Assembly (NCBI RefSeq): GCF_012922555.1
Contig: NZ_WIPK01000002.1
Span: forward strand, 1 to 64,000
Origin: Paraclostridium dentum
GTDB lineage: Bacteria; Bacillota; Clostridia; Peptostreptococcales; Peptostreptococcaceae
Direction: 5' to 3'
DNA: 64,000 nucleotides
This document shows positions 43,355 through 55,751 of the stretch, in pieces (the first letter of the stretch is position 1; each line of letters begins with the position of its first letter). A model generated the notes under the pieces. It did no database searches. It had not been told where the DNA came from and saw only the letters and a program-made list of their open reading frames with translations. The position numbers and the translations under genes are program-made.

Positions 43355-43543
43355 AAAAATATCCTCCCCCTAAATATGTCCTTACATATTATAACACACA
43401 AAAAAGTATCTAGGATAAAATAAAAATTAAATGTCAATATACGGAATAAGTCTTACAAAAATATTACAATATAACTTTTTAGGTTATTTAATGTAAATAA
43501 ATAATATATAATTAGATATAAGTAAATTTAGGAGGATTAGTGT

Positions 43544-44266
43544 ATGAAAAAAAGTTTGCTAATTAGCATTATGCTAATAGTCATACTAATGTTCTCAGGA
43601 TGCAGTATGAAAAGTGGAAAAAAAGTAGACAAAGCTACTCAACAAAAAAATATAACTAAAATTCAAAATGATGTTAGTGAAGTTATGGGGAAAAATTATG
43701 AATATGTTATGGATACTATGGGAGATCCATATATGACGACATATTATATAAATACAGAAAAATATGGGGAGTTTGAACATTTAGATAAAGAAGGAATTTT
43801 AAAAAATCTAAATATTAAAATGGTATATCCAAAAGAAGGGTATGAAAGTAGTGCTTTATATGTAGATATAAGCAAAGACAAAGTTGTTGACGTAGAAAGC
43901 GATGAATTTGTTGGATTATCTTCTGGATTCGAAGATTTACCTCAAAAGGCAAAATCGGCTAACGTAATAGTTGATTTTTATAATGATCAAGCATTTATTG
44001 ATTCTAGTAAAGTTGATTTAAAATCAATAAAATCTTATATAGGTAAAAATATTGAAGAGTTAGTTAGAGATACTAGCTTAGATATGCCAAATGCGGTTGC
44101 ATATAGTAAGAACAAAGAAAAAATTATAAATTATTATATTTTACAAAGCAAAAACAATAACACAGTTTTTGTTGTATCAGTAACTGAAGATAAGGGGAAA
44201 ATTTTAGATATAACACAGGTTTCAGATGCTTCATTGATAAAAGAATTAATAAATATGTCAAATTAA
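43544..44266 (+). CDS. Lipoprotein of unknown function
   Basis: A 240-residue secreted lipoprotein. The signal peptide MKKSLLISIMLIVILMFSGC ends at lipobox Cys20, so it is anchored on the outer face of the membrane. The mature part shows no family I recognise; it contains two related blocks (EVMGKNYEYVMDTMGDPYMT and SYIGKNIEELVRDTSLDMPN) that look like a repeated small domain. GGAGG precedes ATG. Divergent from lysR, whose product may control it. Confidence 0.8.
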   Translation: MKKSLLISIMLIVILMFSGCSMKSGKKVDKATQQKNITKIQNDVSEVMGKNYEYVMDTMGDPYMTTYYINTEKYGEFEHLDKEGILKNLNIKMVYPKEGYESSALYVDISKDKVVDVESDEFVGLSSGFEDLPQKAKSANVIVDFYNDQAFIDSSKVDLKSIKSYIGKNIEELVRDTSLDMPNAVAYSKNKEKIINYYILQSKNNNTVFVVSVTEDKGKILDITQVSDASLIKELINMSN

Positions 44267-44305
44267 AAAATACTCTCTATATTTTAAATATAGAGAGTAT
44301 TTTGT
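44264..44305 (+). terminator. Terminator after the lipoprotein gene
   Basis: A 16-bp stem (AATACTCTCTATATTT with its complement) and 1-nt centre, A6 before, weak T-run after (TTTTGTTT). Confidence 0.75.
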
Positions 44306-44401
44306 TTACTTACTTATAGTATATATAACAAAATAATGTAAATAATAAATTAGTGAGTATAAAACTAAATTACATAATGTAAGTATATATAGGAGGCTTA
44401 A

Positions 44402-47935
<3,534 letters not shown>

Positions 47936-47937
47936 TT

Positions 47938-47968
47938 AAAAAAGAGAGAATTTTATTCTCTCTTTTTT
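47938..47968 (+). terminator. Terminator after the PFOR gene
   Basis: AAGAGAGAA/TTCTCTCTT stem with TTTTA-type loop and T6. Confidence 0.88.
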
Positions 47969-48046
47969 CTAATTGAGTTTTTATAGAATAATAATATATT
48001 GATTTGTAAATTATATACTAGAAGACACTTTAAGGAGGACATAAAA

Positions 48047-48268
48047 ATGGCGAATAAACCATTAGTGAGTAATGCAAAGCAGGCTTTAAATGAAATGAAA
48101 TTAGAAATAGCCAATGAATTAGGTCCCTTGAATCTTAATTTAGAACAAAGTAATATTTCATTTAATAAAAATGAAGATATACCTGGAAGTTTAGGAGCAG
48201 TTATGTCTAAAAAATTAGTTCAAATGGGAGAAGAAATTCTATTAAGAGAATACAATAATAAAAAATAA
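48047..48268 (+). CDS. Alpha/beta-type small acid-soluble spore protein
   Basis: A 73-residue SASP that coats and protects spore DNA. Conserved parts are: VSNAKQALNEMKLEIANELG, with the germination-protease cleavage region at the E-I-A step; then GSLGAVMSKKLVQMGEEILL, corresponding to the usual G-x-x-G-G..L-V-x-x-x-E core. AAGGAGGA at 48032-48039 selects ATG 48047 over the longer frame to 47999. Expression in the forespore under sigma-G is expected. Confidence 0.92.
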   Translation: MANKPLVSNAKQALNEMKLEIANELGPLNLNLEQSNISFNKNEDIPGSLGAVMSKKLVQMGEEILLREYNNKK

Positions 48269-48368
48269 TATTAAATTTAAATTCTAGAATTTATTTAAGG
48301 TTATTTTAAGTTTTAGAATTTATAATAATCTTATAACAAAATAAAAAACTATCAAAATACCTTCCCTT

Positions 48369-48401
48369 AAAAATCACTTACATTGTGTAAGTGATTTTTT
48401 T
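48369..48401 (+). terminator. Terminator after the SASP gene
   Basis: AAATCACTTAC/GTAAGTGATTT stem with ATTGT loop, T7 after. Confidence 0.85.
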
Positions 48402-48405
48402 ATTT

Positions 48406-48441
48406 AAAAAAATAAAAGAGCTTCAACAAAACAGTTGAAGC
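48406..48441 (-). terminator. Terminator of the tRNA-Leu gene
   Basis: On the minus strand GCTTCAAC/GTTGAAGC forms the stem, followed by a T-rich run (TCTTTTATTTTTTT). It faces the SASP terminator. Confidence 0.8.
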
Positions 48442-48457
48442 CCTTCTAAAACCTTAT

Positions 48458-48544
48458 TGGTGCCGGTTGTGGGACTTGAACCCACACGGTATCACTACCA
48501 ACGGATTTTGAGTCCGCCCCGTCTGCCGATTCCAGCAAACCGGC
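48458..48544 (-). tRNA. tRNA-Leu (anticodon CAA)
   Basis: An 87-nt class II tRNA on the minus strand. The acceptor stem is GCCGGTT/AACCGGC with encoded CCA (48458-48460). The anticodon loop CTCAAAA contains CAA, which reads UUG. The T arm is GGTTCAAGTCC with a GTGGG/CCCAC stem. A long variable arm (TTGGTAGTGATACCG region) is typical of leucine tRNAs. Confidence 0.97.
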
Positions 48545-48682
48545 TTGTTACAATTCTATTATAACAGTAATAAAAACGTTTTGCAATATATTTAGCCTTA
48601 ATATACATTCAATAATATGGTAATATTAAATATAATACGAATTGGCAATAATAGAGAGGATAAATAATTAGGAGTGATAAAT

Positions 48683-51307
48683 TTGGAAAAAACGTTAATT
48701 ATAATAGATGGAAATTCAATTGTTAATAGGGCATTTTATGCATTGCCTGATTTAACTAATAAAAAAGGGCTACATACAAGTGCAATATTTGGTTTTACAA
48801 ATATGCTATTTAAGTTGATAGATACATATAAACCTACACATATTAGTGTTGCATTTGATAAAAAAGCTCCGACTTTTAGACATTTAGAGTATAAGGAATA
48901 TAAAGCTGGAAGAAAAAAAATGCCAGATGAATTAAAACAACAGTTAGAGCCGTTAAAAAATTTATTAGATGCATTTAATATAAATCGTTTAGAAATTGAA
49001 GGATATGAAGCTGATGACATAATAGGTACTGTATCTTTAAAAGCAGAGCAAGATGGATATAAAGTTTATATAGTCACAGGAGACAAAGATGCAATTCAAT
49101 TAGCTTCAAAGACTACAACTACGCTTATAACTAAAAAAGGAGTAGGAGAAGTTGAAGAATATGATTTCAATGAAGTTGAGGAAAAGTATGGAATGACACC
49201 TACTCAATTTATAGATTTAAAAGGGCTTATGGGAGATAAGTCAGATAATATACCTGGAGTCCCTGGAATTGGAGAGGTTACAGGTATTAAACTTATAAAA
49301 GAATTCGGAAGTATTGAAAATATAATAGAAAATATTGATTCAGTAAAAGGAAGTCCTAGGAAAAAAATCGAAGAAAATAAAGAGCTTGCTATAATGAGTA
49401 AAAGGTTAGCTACAATAATTAGAGATGTTCCAATTGATTTTGATTTAGATAAACTTGAGTTTGGAAATTATGATAAGTCAAAATTAATAGAGGTATTTAA
49501 TGAACTTGATTTCAACAGCTTAATAGCTAGGTTGGATTCAAATGCAGAAGAATTAAAAGTAATAGTAAATAAACTTGAAGACGTTAAAGAATTTATAAAC
49601 AAAGCAAAAAATAGTAAAAAGCTAATATTAAAAACTATTTCTAAAAGCGGAAATATTCTAGAAAAAAACATAATGCAAATTTATTTGAGTGTTGATGGAG
49701 AAGAATTATTTTGGGCTGATGAAAGTCAAATAGATGAAATAAAGGAACTATTAGTAGATGAAGATTTAAGAGTTTATGGATATAACTTAAAAGAAGATTA
49801 TATAGCTCTAAGACCTTATGGAATATCTTTAAGTAATATTTACTTTGATATAGCTATAGCAGAGTATTTAATAGACTCTAGCAGCTCTAACTATACATAT
49901 GATTCAATTGCGATGAACTATTTTGGACAAAAAATAAAATCATCTGAAGAATTGTTAGGGAAGGGCGTTAAAGCAAAAAAATATGAAGATCTAGAAAAAG
50001 AAGAACTAGACAATACAATTGGAAGCATAGTTCAATTAGTTGAAAAAGTAACTCCTAAAATGGAAGAAAAATTAGTTAATATGGATATGGACGGTCTGTT
50101 TTACCATGTAGAAATGCCTTTAGTAGAAGTGCTCGGATATATGGAGTATGAAGGTGTTATGGTAGATAAAGATAAATTAATAGAATTAGGAGAAGAATTT
50201 AAAATATCTATAGATAAACTAGAAAAAGAAATATACAATCTTGCAGGAGAAGAATTTAACATTAATTCTCCAAAACAGTTAGGTGTTATTTTATTTGAAA
50301 AATTAGAACTTCCAGTAATTAAAAAAACTAAAACAGGATATTCAACTAATGCTGAAGTATTAGAACACTTAAGTGATAAGCATGAAATTATAGACAAGAT
50401 AACTGAATATAGACAAATTGTAAAGTTAAAATCTACTTATGTAGACGGGCTTATAAATATAATAAATCCTATAAGTCACAGAATCCATTCATCATTTAAT
50501 CAAACAATAACAACAACTGGAAGGATTTCATCTACAGATCCTAACTTACAAAATATACCTGTAAGGTTAGAATTAGGTAGAAATATAAGAAAAGTATTTA
50601 TAGCAGATAAAGGCTTTAAATTAGTAGATGCAGACTACTCACAAATCGAATTAAGGGTTCTAGCACATATGAGTCAAGATGAGCATATGATAGATGCATT
50701 TAACCATAACGTAGATATTCATACTAAAACTGCATCACAAGTATTTGGTATTGATATAAATAATGTAACAAGTGAGCAAAGAAGTGCCGCAAAAGCAGTA
50801 AACTTTGGTATAGTATATGGTATAAGTGATTTTGGATTAGCTAAAAATTTACATATACCAGTTAAGGAAGCAAAAAACTATATTGATAGTTACTTAAATA
50901 CTTATGAAGATATAAAATCGTATATGGATAGTACAATTGAAGAAGCAAAAGAAGATGGATACGTAAAAACTATTTTAAATAGAAGAAGATATATACCGGA
51001 AATAAAATCTTCTAATACAATACTTAAAAATTTAGGGAAAAGATTGGCTATGAATGCGCCGATACAAGGAAGTGCCGCTGACATCATAAAAATAGCTATG
51101 GTTAATGTGTATAAAAAATTAGAAGAAAGAGATTTGAAATCCAAATTAGTGCTTCAAGTTCACGATGAACTTATAATTGAATGCATTGAAGATGAATTAG
51201 AAGAAGTATCTAAGATTGTAAAAGATGAAATGGAACATGCTGTATCTATGGATGTTAACTTAGATGTAGATTTAAATACCGGAGACTCTTGGTATGAAAC
51301 AAAGTAG
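48683..51307 (+). CDS. polA: DNA polymerase I
   Basis: An 874-residue repair and Okazaki-fragment polymerase. The N-terminal 5'-3' exonuclease (IIIDGNSIVNRAFYALPDL, YEADDIIGTVS, VTGDKDAIQLAS, KSDNIPGVPGIGE) occupies about 1-290. The middle 3'-5' exonuclease fold lacks the DxE and other metal residues and should be inactive, as in Bacillus. The polymerase domain (about 460-874) has TTGRISSTDPNLQNIP, DADYSQIELRVLAHMSQD, RSAAKAVNFGIVYGIS and LQVHDELIIE. TTG 48683 lies 7 nt after AGGAGTG; GTG 48674 lies inside that site. coaE follows after 8 nt. Confidence 0.96.
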   Translation: MEKTLIIIDGNSIVNRAFYALPDLTNKKGLHTSAIFGFTNMLFKLIDTYKPTHISVAFDKKAPTFRHLEYKEYKAGRKKMPDELKQQLEPLKNLLDAFNINRLEIEGYEADDIIGTVSLKAEQDGYKVYIVTGDKDAIQLASKTTTTLITKKGVGEVEEYDFNEVEEKYGMTPTQFIDLKGLMGDKSDNIPGVPGIGEVTGIKLIKEFGSIENIIENIDSVKGSPRKKIEENKELAIMSKRLATIIRDVPIDFDLDKLEFGNYDKSKLIEVFNELDFNSLIARLDSNAEELKVIVNKLEDVKEFINKAKNSKKLILKTISKSGNILEKNIMQIYLSVDGEELFWADESQIDEIKELLVDEDLRVYGYNLKEDYIALRPYGISLSNIYFDIAIAEYLIDSSSSNYTYDSIAMNYFGQKIKSSEELLGKGVKAKKYEDLEKEELDNTIGSIVQLVEKVTPKMEEKLVNMDMDGLFYHVEMPLVEVLGYMEYEGVMVDKDKLIELGEEFKISIDKLEKEIYNLAGEEFNINSPKQLGVILFEKLELPVIKKTKTGYSTNAEVLEHLSDKHEIIDKITEYRQIVKLKSTYVDGLINIINPISHRIHSSFNQTITTTGRISSTDPNLQNIPVRLELGRNIRKVFIADKGFKLVDADYSQIELRVLAHMSQDEHMIDAFNHNVDIHTKTASQVFGIDINNVTSEQRSAAKAVNFGIVYGISDFGLAKNLHIPVKEAKNYIDSYLNTYEDIKSYMDSTIEEAKEDGYVKTILNRRRYIPEIKSSNTILKNLGKRLAMNAPIQGSAADIIKIAMVNVYKKLEERDLKSKLVLQVHDELIIECIEDELEEVSKIVKDEMEHAVSMDVNLDVDLNTGDSWYETK

Positions 51308-51315
51308 GTGATAAG

Positions 51316-51918
51316 ATGTTGGTAATTGGACTAACAGGAAATATAGGCTGTGGAAAAAGCAGTTTGTCAAAAATTCTAGAAGAAAACTATTTTGATATAA
51401 TTGATGCGGATTTAATATCTAGAGAAATTATGAATAACAGTGATTTACTAAAAGAGGTATTTGATACTTTTGGTGATAATATAAAAAGAAACGATGGAAC
51501 TCTGGATAGAAAAAAACTTGGTGAAATAGTTTTTAATGATGATAAAAAGTTAATTGAATTAAACTCACTGACTCATCCGGCTATAAAGAAAGAGATAATA
51601 AAAAAAATAAATAACATAAAATCAAATAATAAAGATATTGCGATAGTTGATGCGGCTTTACTAATAGAAGGAAACTTTTTAGATTTGGTAGATAAGTTAG
51701 TTGTTATTACATGTAATGAAAATATTCAACTAGAAAGAATAATTAACAGAGACAATATTACAAAGAATGAAGCTATGAGTCGTATAAATTCACAAATGAG
51801 TCAATCTGAAAAAATTAAATTTGGAGATTATATAATCGATAATTCAGGGGATAGAGAGAAGCTAATCTATGATGCAAGTAAACTAATAACACATATAAAG
51901 GAGAAATGGTGTGAATAA
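51316..51918 (+). CDS. coaE: Dephospho-CoA kinase
   Basis: A 200-residue P-loop kinase for the last step of coenzyme A synthesis. GLTGNIGCGKSSLSKIL is the Walker A loop; DADLISREIM, NSLTHPAIKKEI and VDAALLIEGNF are family motifs. AGGTGATAAG precedes ATG. Part of polA-coaE-transglycosylase-peptide-binding gene string with gaps or overlaps under 15 nt. Confidence 0.95.
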   Translation: MLVIGLTGNIGCGKSSLSKILEENYFDIIDADLISREIMNNSDLLKEVFDTFGDNIKRNDGTLDRKKLGEIVFNDDKKLIELNSLTHPAIKKEIIKKINNIKSNNKDIAIVDAALLIEGNFLDLVDKLVVITCNENIQLERIINRDNITKNEAMSRINSQMSQSEKIKFGDYIIDNSGDREKLIYDASKLITHIKEKWCE

Positions 51919-52480
51919 AAAAAGATATATAACTATATTTATAATCTTTATGTTGTTAGTTTTAGGAGTAATATCAATAAGACAAAAATTGGTGTTAAAA
52001 TTATTACATCCGAGATTATACGAGGAATATGTAGAGACATACTCTAAAGAGTTTTCAATAGATGAAAATTTAGTATATAGTATAATGAAAGTAGAAAGCA
52101 AATTTAACAAAAACGCTATATCCAATAAAAAGGCCAAAGGATTGATGCAAATAAGTGATATAACTCAAAAATGGGCACAAGATGAGTTGAAATTAGGAAA
52201 AGTTGATATATTTGATCCTGAAACTAATATAAAAATAGGTTGTTGGTATTTGAGTAAGTTATATAAGGAATTTAATGATTTAGATTTAGTTATAGCTGCT
52301 TATAATGGAGGATCAGGGAATGTAAATAAATGGTTAAATGATGAAGCTTATAGTAAAGATGGTAATAAATTACATGAAATACCATTTAATGAAACCAAAA
52401 ATTACTTAGGCAAAGTTAAAGAGAACTATATTATTTACAAGTCATTGTATGGAGAGGAAGAAGCTAATGAAAAGAATTAA
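51911..52480 (+). CDS. Membrane-anchored lytic transglycosylase (SLT fold)
   Basis: A 189-residue protein. An N-terminal hydrophobic segment (YITIFIIFMLLVLGVISI) anchors or exports it. The SLT domain follows: VYSIMKVESKFNKNAIS (catalytic Glu in VES), KAKGLMQIS, ETNIKIGCWYLSKL and VIAAYNGGSGNV. It cleaves peptidoglycan between MurNAc and GlcNAc. GTG 51911 lies 7 nt after AAGGAGA and overlaps the coaE end by 8 nt. The order coaE then lytic transglycosylase suggests cotranscription with polA. Confidence 0.88.
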   Translation: MNKKRYITIFIIFMLLVLGVISIRQKLVLKLLHPRLYEEYVETYSKEFSIDENLVYSIMKVESKFNKNAISNKKAKGLMQISDITQKWAQDELKLGKVDIFDPETNIKIGCWYLSKLYKEFNDLDLVIAAYNGGSGNVNKWLNDEAYSKDGNKLHEIPFNETKNYLGKVKENYIIYKSLYGEEEANEKN

Positions 52481-54164
52481 AGTAGTGACGGTTATTATGA
52501 CTATTATGCTTGCTGTTTCTGGGTGTGGCAAAAGTGATAGTAACAAAGACAAAAATGAAAAGCAAAATGTAAGTGAAAACAATAATTTAGAATATATACA
52601 TTTATCTATGGTAAATCCTGAAACAATAAATCCTATAAATAATAACAATCAATCTGTTGGATATATTTTAGATTTAGTTTATGATAGCTTATTTACAATA
52701 GATAGTAACTATAATGCCGTTCCACAATTAGTAGAGGAGTACTCTATGGCATCCGACGGTAGAAGTATAAATATAAAATTAAAAGATGTTAACTGGCATA
52801 ATGGTAAGCCTGTTACATCTGATGATGTAGAGTTCACAATAGACTCAATAAAGAGGTCAGAAAATAGTTCGTATAAACCTTTAGTTGAAAATATATCATC
52901 AGTAACTTCTACAGATAATAAAAATTTAACTATACACTTTACTCAACCATATGCATTTTCTATAGATAATTTAATATTTCCTATAGTTAGTAAATCAGAA
53001 TTAAGTGGATTAAATGCAGCAGAGTCAAAAGATTATAAAAATAACATGGTTGGAAGTGGAGCATATAAAATATCTAAATTTAATAAAAAATCTAATATGG
53101 TATTAACACTTAATGAAGATTACTATGATAAAGAGAAAATAAAAGATGCAAAAAAAGAGATTAATGTAATGATTGTACCAGACGAGGCAGCTCAAGTTTC
53201 TATGACTTTAGCTTTATCAAGTGATATAACTAAGGTTGGAATTAGTGATTTAAGTGAATTCCAAGAAGATGAATTTAAAATTACTAATTATGAAGGAAGA
53301 GGATATGAATATATGATATTTAATTATAGTAATCCTATAATGAATGATATCAATTTTAGAAAAGCAATTTCATATGGTATAGATAAAAAGAAAATTCTAT
53401 CAGAGGCTTATTTAGGGAATGTATCAGATGTTAATTTCCCATTACATTCTAAGTCTAAATATTATGATTCAAGTATAAAACCAATAGGATATAATGTTGA
53501 AAAAGCTAAAGAAAGTTTAGGCAAAATAGACATAGATAAAGTTAATTCTAATGCTGCAGGTAAAGATGATACTTCTAAAAAAGAAGAGAACAACAAAAAA
53601 GAAGAAACTAATAAAAAAGAAAATGAAGCGAATAAAGAATCAAAAGAAGCTAAGAAAGCAAGAGAAGAAAAAGAAAAAAGTGAGAAATTAAAAGAAGCTA
53701 TTAAGAATTTAAATTTAAAAATAGTTGTAAATAAAGAAAATAGTGAAAGAGTTAAAGCTGCCCACTTAATAAGAGAAAACCTAAATGAGATGGGAATAAA
53801 ATCTACTGTAGAAGAACTTGAAGGTGATGCATTAGCTCAAGCATTAGATAAAAAGGAATATGATTTAGCGTTAGTTGGATGGGAATTATCATCAGTGCCA
53901 GATGCTACAGATATAATAAACTACAGTGGATACACTAATGAAAAATTAACGAATTATCTAAATTCATTAAAAAGTTCTAAGAGTGTAGATGATACGAAGA
54001 GTATATATAAATCTATTCAAAAATACGTTAATGACAATGTAGCATTTGTAAGTTTAGGTATAACTGATGATTATTTAGTAACAAATAAAAGAATAACAGG
54101 AAATTTAAAACCTAATGACTTTGATATATATGAAGGTATATACAACCTAGGTTTTAAAGAATAA
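52467..54164 (+). CDS. Peptide-type ABC transporter substrate-binding lipoprotein
   Basis: A 565-residue extracellular solute-binding protein, family 5 (OppA/DppA). The signal peptide ends at lipobox LAVSGC (Cys20). Family marks are YDSLFTIDSNYNAVPQLVEE (adjacent), WHNGKPVTSDDVEFTI and FRKAISYGIDKKKI. A Lys/Glu-rich insert of about 50 residues (near 362-414, including KKEENNKKEETNKKENEANK) splits the C-terminal lobe and is not typical. No permease or ATPase genes are adjacent. ATG 52467 is preferred because GGAGAGGA lies upstream; it overlaps the transglycosylase gene by 14 nt. Confidence 0.88.
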   Translation: MKRIKVVTVIMTIMLAVSGCGKSDSNKDKNEKQNVSENNNLEYIHLSMVNPETINPINNNNQSVGYILDLVYDSLFTIDSNYNAVPQLVEEYSMASDGRSINIKLKDVNWHNGKPVTSDDVEFTIDSIKRSENSSYKPLVENISSVTSTDNKNLTIHFTQPYAFSIDNLIFPIVSKSELSGLNAAESKDYKNNMVGSGAYKISKFNKKSNMVLTLNEDYYDKEKIKDAKKEINVMIVPDEAAQVSMTLALSSDITKVGISDLSEFQEDEFKITNYEGRGYEYMIFNYSNPIMNDINFRKAISYGIDKKKILSEAYLGNVSDVNFPLHSKSKYYDSSIKPIGYNVEKAKESLGKIDIDKVNSNAAGKDDTSKKEENNKKEETNKKENEANKESKEAKKAREEKEKSEKLKEAIKNLNLKIVVNKENSERVKAAHLIRENLNEMGIKSTVEELEGDALAQALDKKEYDLALVGWELSSVPDATDIINYSGYTNEKLTNYLNSLKSSKSVDDTKSIYKSIQKYVNDNVAFVSLGITDDYLVTNKRITGNLKPNDFDIYEGIYNLGFKE

Positions 54165-54216
54165 TATATAGGGGTATATAAGAATTAAGATTTTAAAAAT
54201 ACAGAGGTGATAACAT

Positions 54217-54429
54217 ATGAGAAAAAAATTATTAGTAGATGGAATGAGTTGTATGAATTGTGTGAGACATCTTAAAGAAGCTCTACAAGAAGATATAAAA
54301 GGTTTAGAAGTAATAGATGTAAGTTTAGAAAATAAATGTGCTTTAGTTGAAGTAAATGATAATGTATCTGATGACATGATAAAAGCAGTAATAGATGATT
54401 TAGGATATGAATTAAAAGGAATAGAATAA
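54217..54429 (+). CDS. Heavy-metal-associated (CopZ-like) domain protein
   Basis: A 70-residue ferredoxin-like fold metal-binding protein with GMSCMNCVRHLKEAL (CxxC metal site). Such proteins carry Cu(I) or similar ions to a P-type ATPase, but no CopA or CsoR gene is adjacent. CAGAGGTG precedes ATG. Metal identity cannot be decided from sequence. Confidence 0.88.
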   Translation: MRKKLLVDGMSCMNCVRHLKEALQEDIKGLEVIDVSLENKCALVEVNDNVSDDMIKAVIDDLGYELKGIE

Positions 54430-54432
54430 ATA

Positions 54433-54466
54433 AAAATACCAGTAGGAAACTACTGGTATTTTTTTA
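54433..54466. terminator. Terminator between the metal-binding gene and arginase gene
   Basis: AATACCAGTAG/CTACTGGTATT stem with GAAA loop, A5 before and T7 after; usable from both sides. Confidence 0.88.
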
Positions 54467-54484
54467 TGATTAAGAATAATATAT

Positions 54485-55387
54485 CTATTTTAAGTTTTTG
54501 AAAACCGTGTCTACTATATCGATGGCTATGTCAGCGGTAATATCATTTTTATCTAATGATGGATTAAGTTCAACTAAATCCATTGACTTAACTAAACCTG
54601 ATTCTAAAAGTTTAGAAAGAAGATACTTAGATTCATCAACGGTAAAACCATTCTCAACTCTAGTTCCAGTACCAGGTACATATTTAGAATCTATAAAATC
54701 TAAATCAAAGCTAATATGTATTGCTTGTATATTTTTACTATGTAAACTAGATAAAATACAACTTATTATAGAATCTAACCCTTTATTAGCTAGATCTTCA
54801 GGATAGTACATATTCATATTTGTATTTTGAATAAACTCTTTTTCTCCAGAATCTATATCTCTACCGCCTATATGATAAACGTTATCTTCTGATATCTTAA
54901 TATTTTCAGTATATAAGTTTTTTAATTCACTATGACCATATCCCATTAAAGAAGCCAATGGCATACCGTGTACATTTTTAGATTCGGATGTTTCAAATGT
55001 ATTTATATCTCCATGAGCATCAAACCATACCACTGCAAATTTTTTATCAAAATATTCACTAACACCAGAAATACTTCCAAGAGCTATAGAGTGGTCACCA
55101 CCAACTATAAGTGGAAAATATCCAGTTTTTAAAGATGTATTTACAGCATGTGCAAGATTGGTGTTTATATCTAATAATGGTTTAAAGTACTTCATATCAG
55201 AGTGAGAAGCAAATTTTTCGCTTTCATCAACACTTTCAACATATAAATTACCAAGATCATAAACTTGGTGGTTATACTTTTTTATTGTTTGTATGATTCC
55301 TTTTTCTCTTAATTTATCAGGACCTAATTGAGGTCCTAATTTATCACAACCATAAAATGTAGGTACTCCTATAATATTTATATTCAT
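54485..55387 (-). CDS. rocF: Arginase
   Basis: A 300-residue Mn-dependent ureohydrolase that splits L-arginine to ornithine and urea. Metal motifs are VGGDHSIALGS, WFDAHGDINT, SFDLDFIDSKYVPGTGTRVE (adjacent) and a C-terminal DLVELNP. The N-terminus IGVPTFYGCDKLGPQLGP is arginase-like rather than agmatinase-like. AGGAGGGT precedes ATG 55387. Monocistronic, no roc or ornithine genes adjacent. Confidence 0.92.
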   Translation of the reverse strand: MNINIIGVPTFYGCDKLGPQLGPDKLREKGIIQTIKKYNHQVYDLGNLYVESVDESEKFASHSDMKYFKPLLDINTNLAHAVNTSLKTGYFPLIVGGDHSIALGSISGVSEYFDKKFAVVWFDAHGDINTFETSESKNVHGMPLASLMGYGHSELKNLYTENIKISEDNVYHIGGRDIDSGEKEFIQNTNMNMYYPEDLANKGLDSIISCILSSLHSKNIQAIHISFDLDFIDSKYVPGTGTRVENGFTVDESKYLLSKLLESGLVKSMDLVELNPSLDKNDITADIAIDIVDTVFKNLK

Positions 55388-55509
55388 GACTAACCCTCCT
55401 GTATATCTAATCTCTACCCGTGTTATATTTTACCATAATGAATTTGAGAAAAATCAAATTAATAAAAATTTAGTTTTATTTATGCTATGAAGTTCAATTT
55501 CATTAATCG

Positions 55510-55560
55510 TAAAAAAAAAGACTTCTATTGGGGGAAATAATAGAAGTCTAAATTGGGGAG
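55510..55560 (-). ncRNA. Orphan C-rich terminator hairpin, candidate small RNA 3' end
   Basis: On the minus strand an 11-bp stem (55519-55529 with 55539-55549) has a C5-containing loop and is followed by T8-9, preceded by CTCCCCAA. It is an intrinsic terminator with no gene before it: the minus strand between here and the plus-strand gene at 55752 has no plausible reading frame. A short RNA starting somewhere in 55560-55740 is implied. Layout (C-run, stem, C-run loop, stem, T-run, ACG) matches 14226-14270. The promoter is not clear. The rest of this gap (55388-55509, 55561-55739) shows nothing else. Confidence 0.5.
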
Positions 55561-55751
55561 ATTGAGTATGTTTGATTTACATTAATATTATTTGACAAAT
55601 AAGAAAAATATATACATAAATATTAAAATAAAAATTATATTAATAGATATATAATATGAGATTAATACATATATAAAACTATATAATACTTATAAAAAGA
55701 AACTTTTATTGATTGATTGAATATAATATAAGTATCAAAGGGGGGGATATC

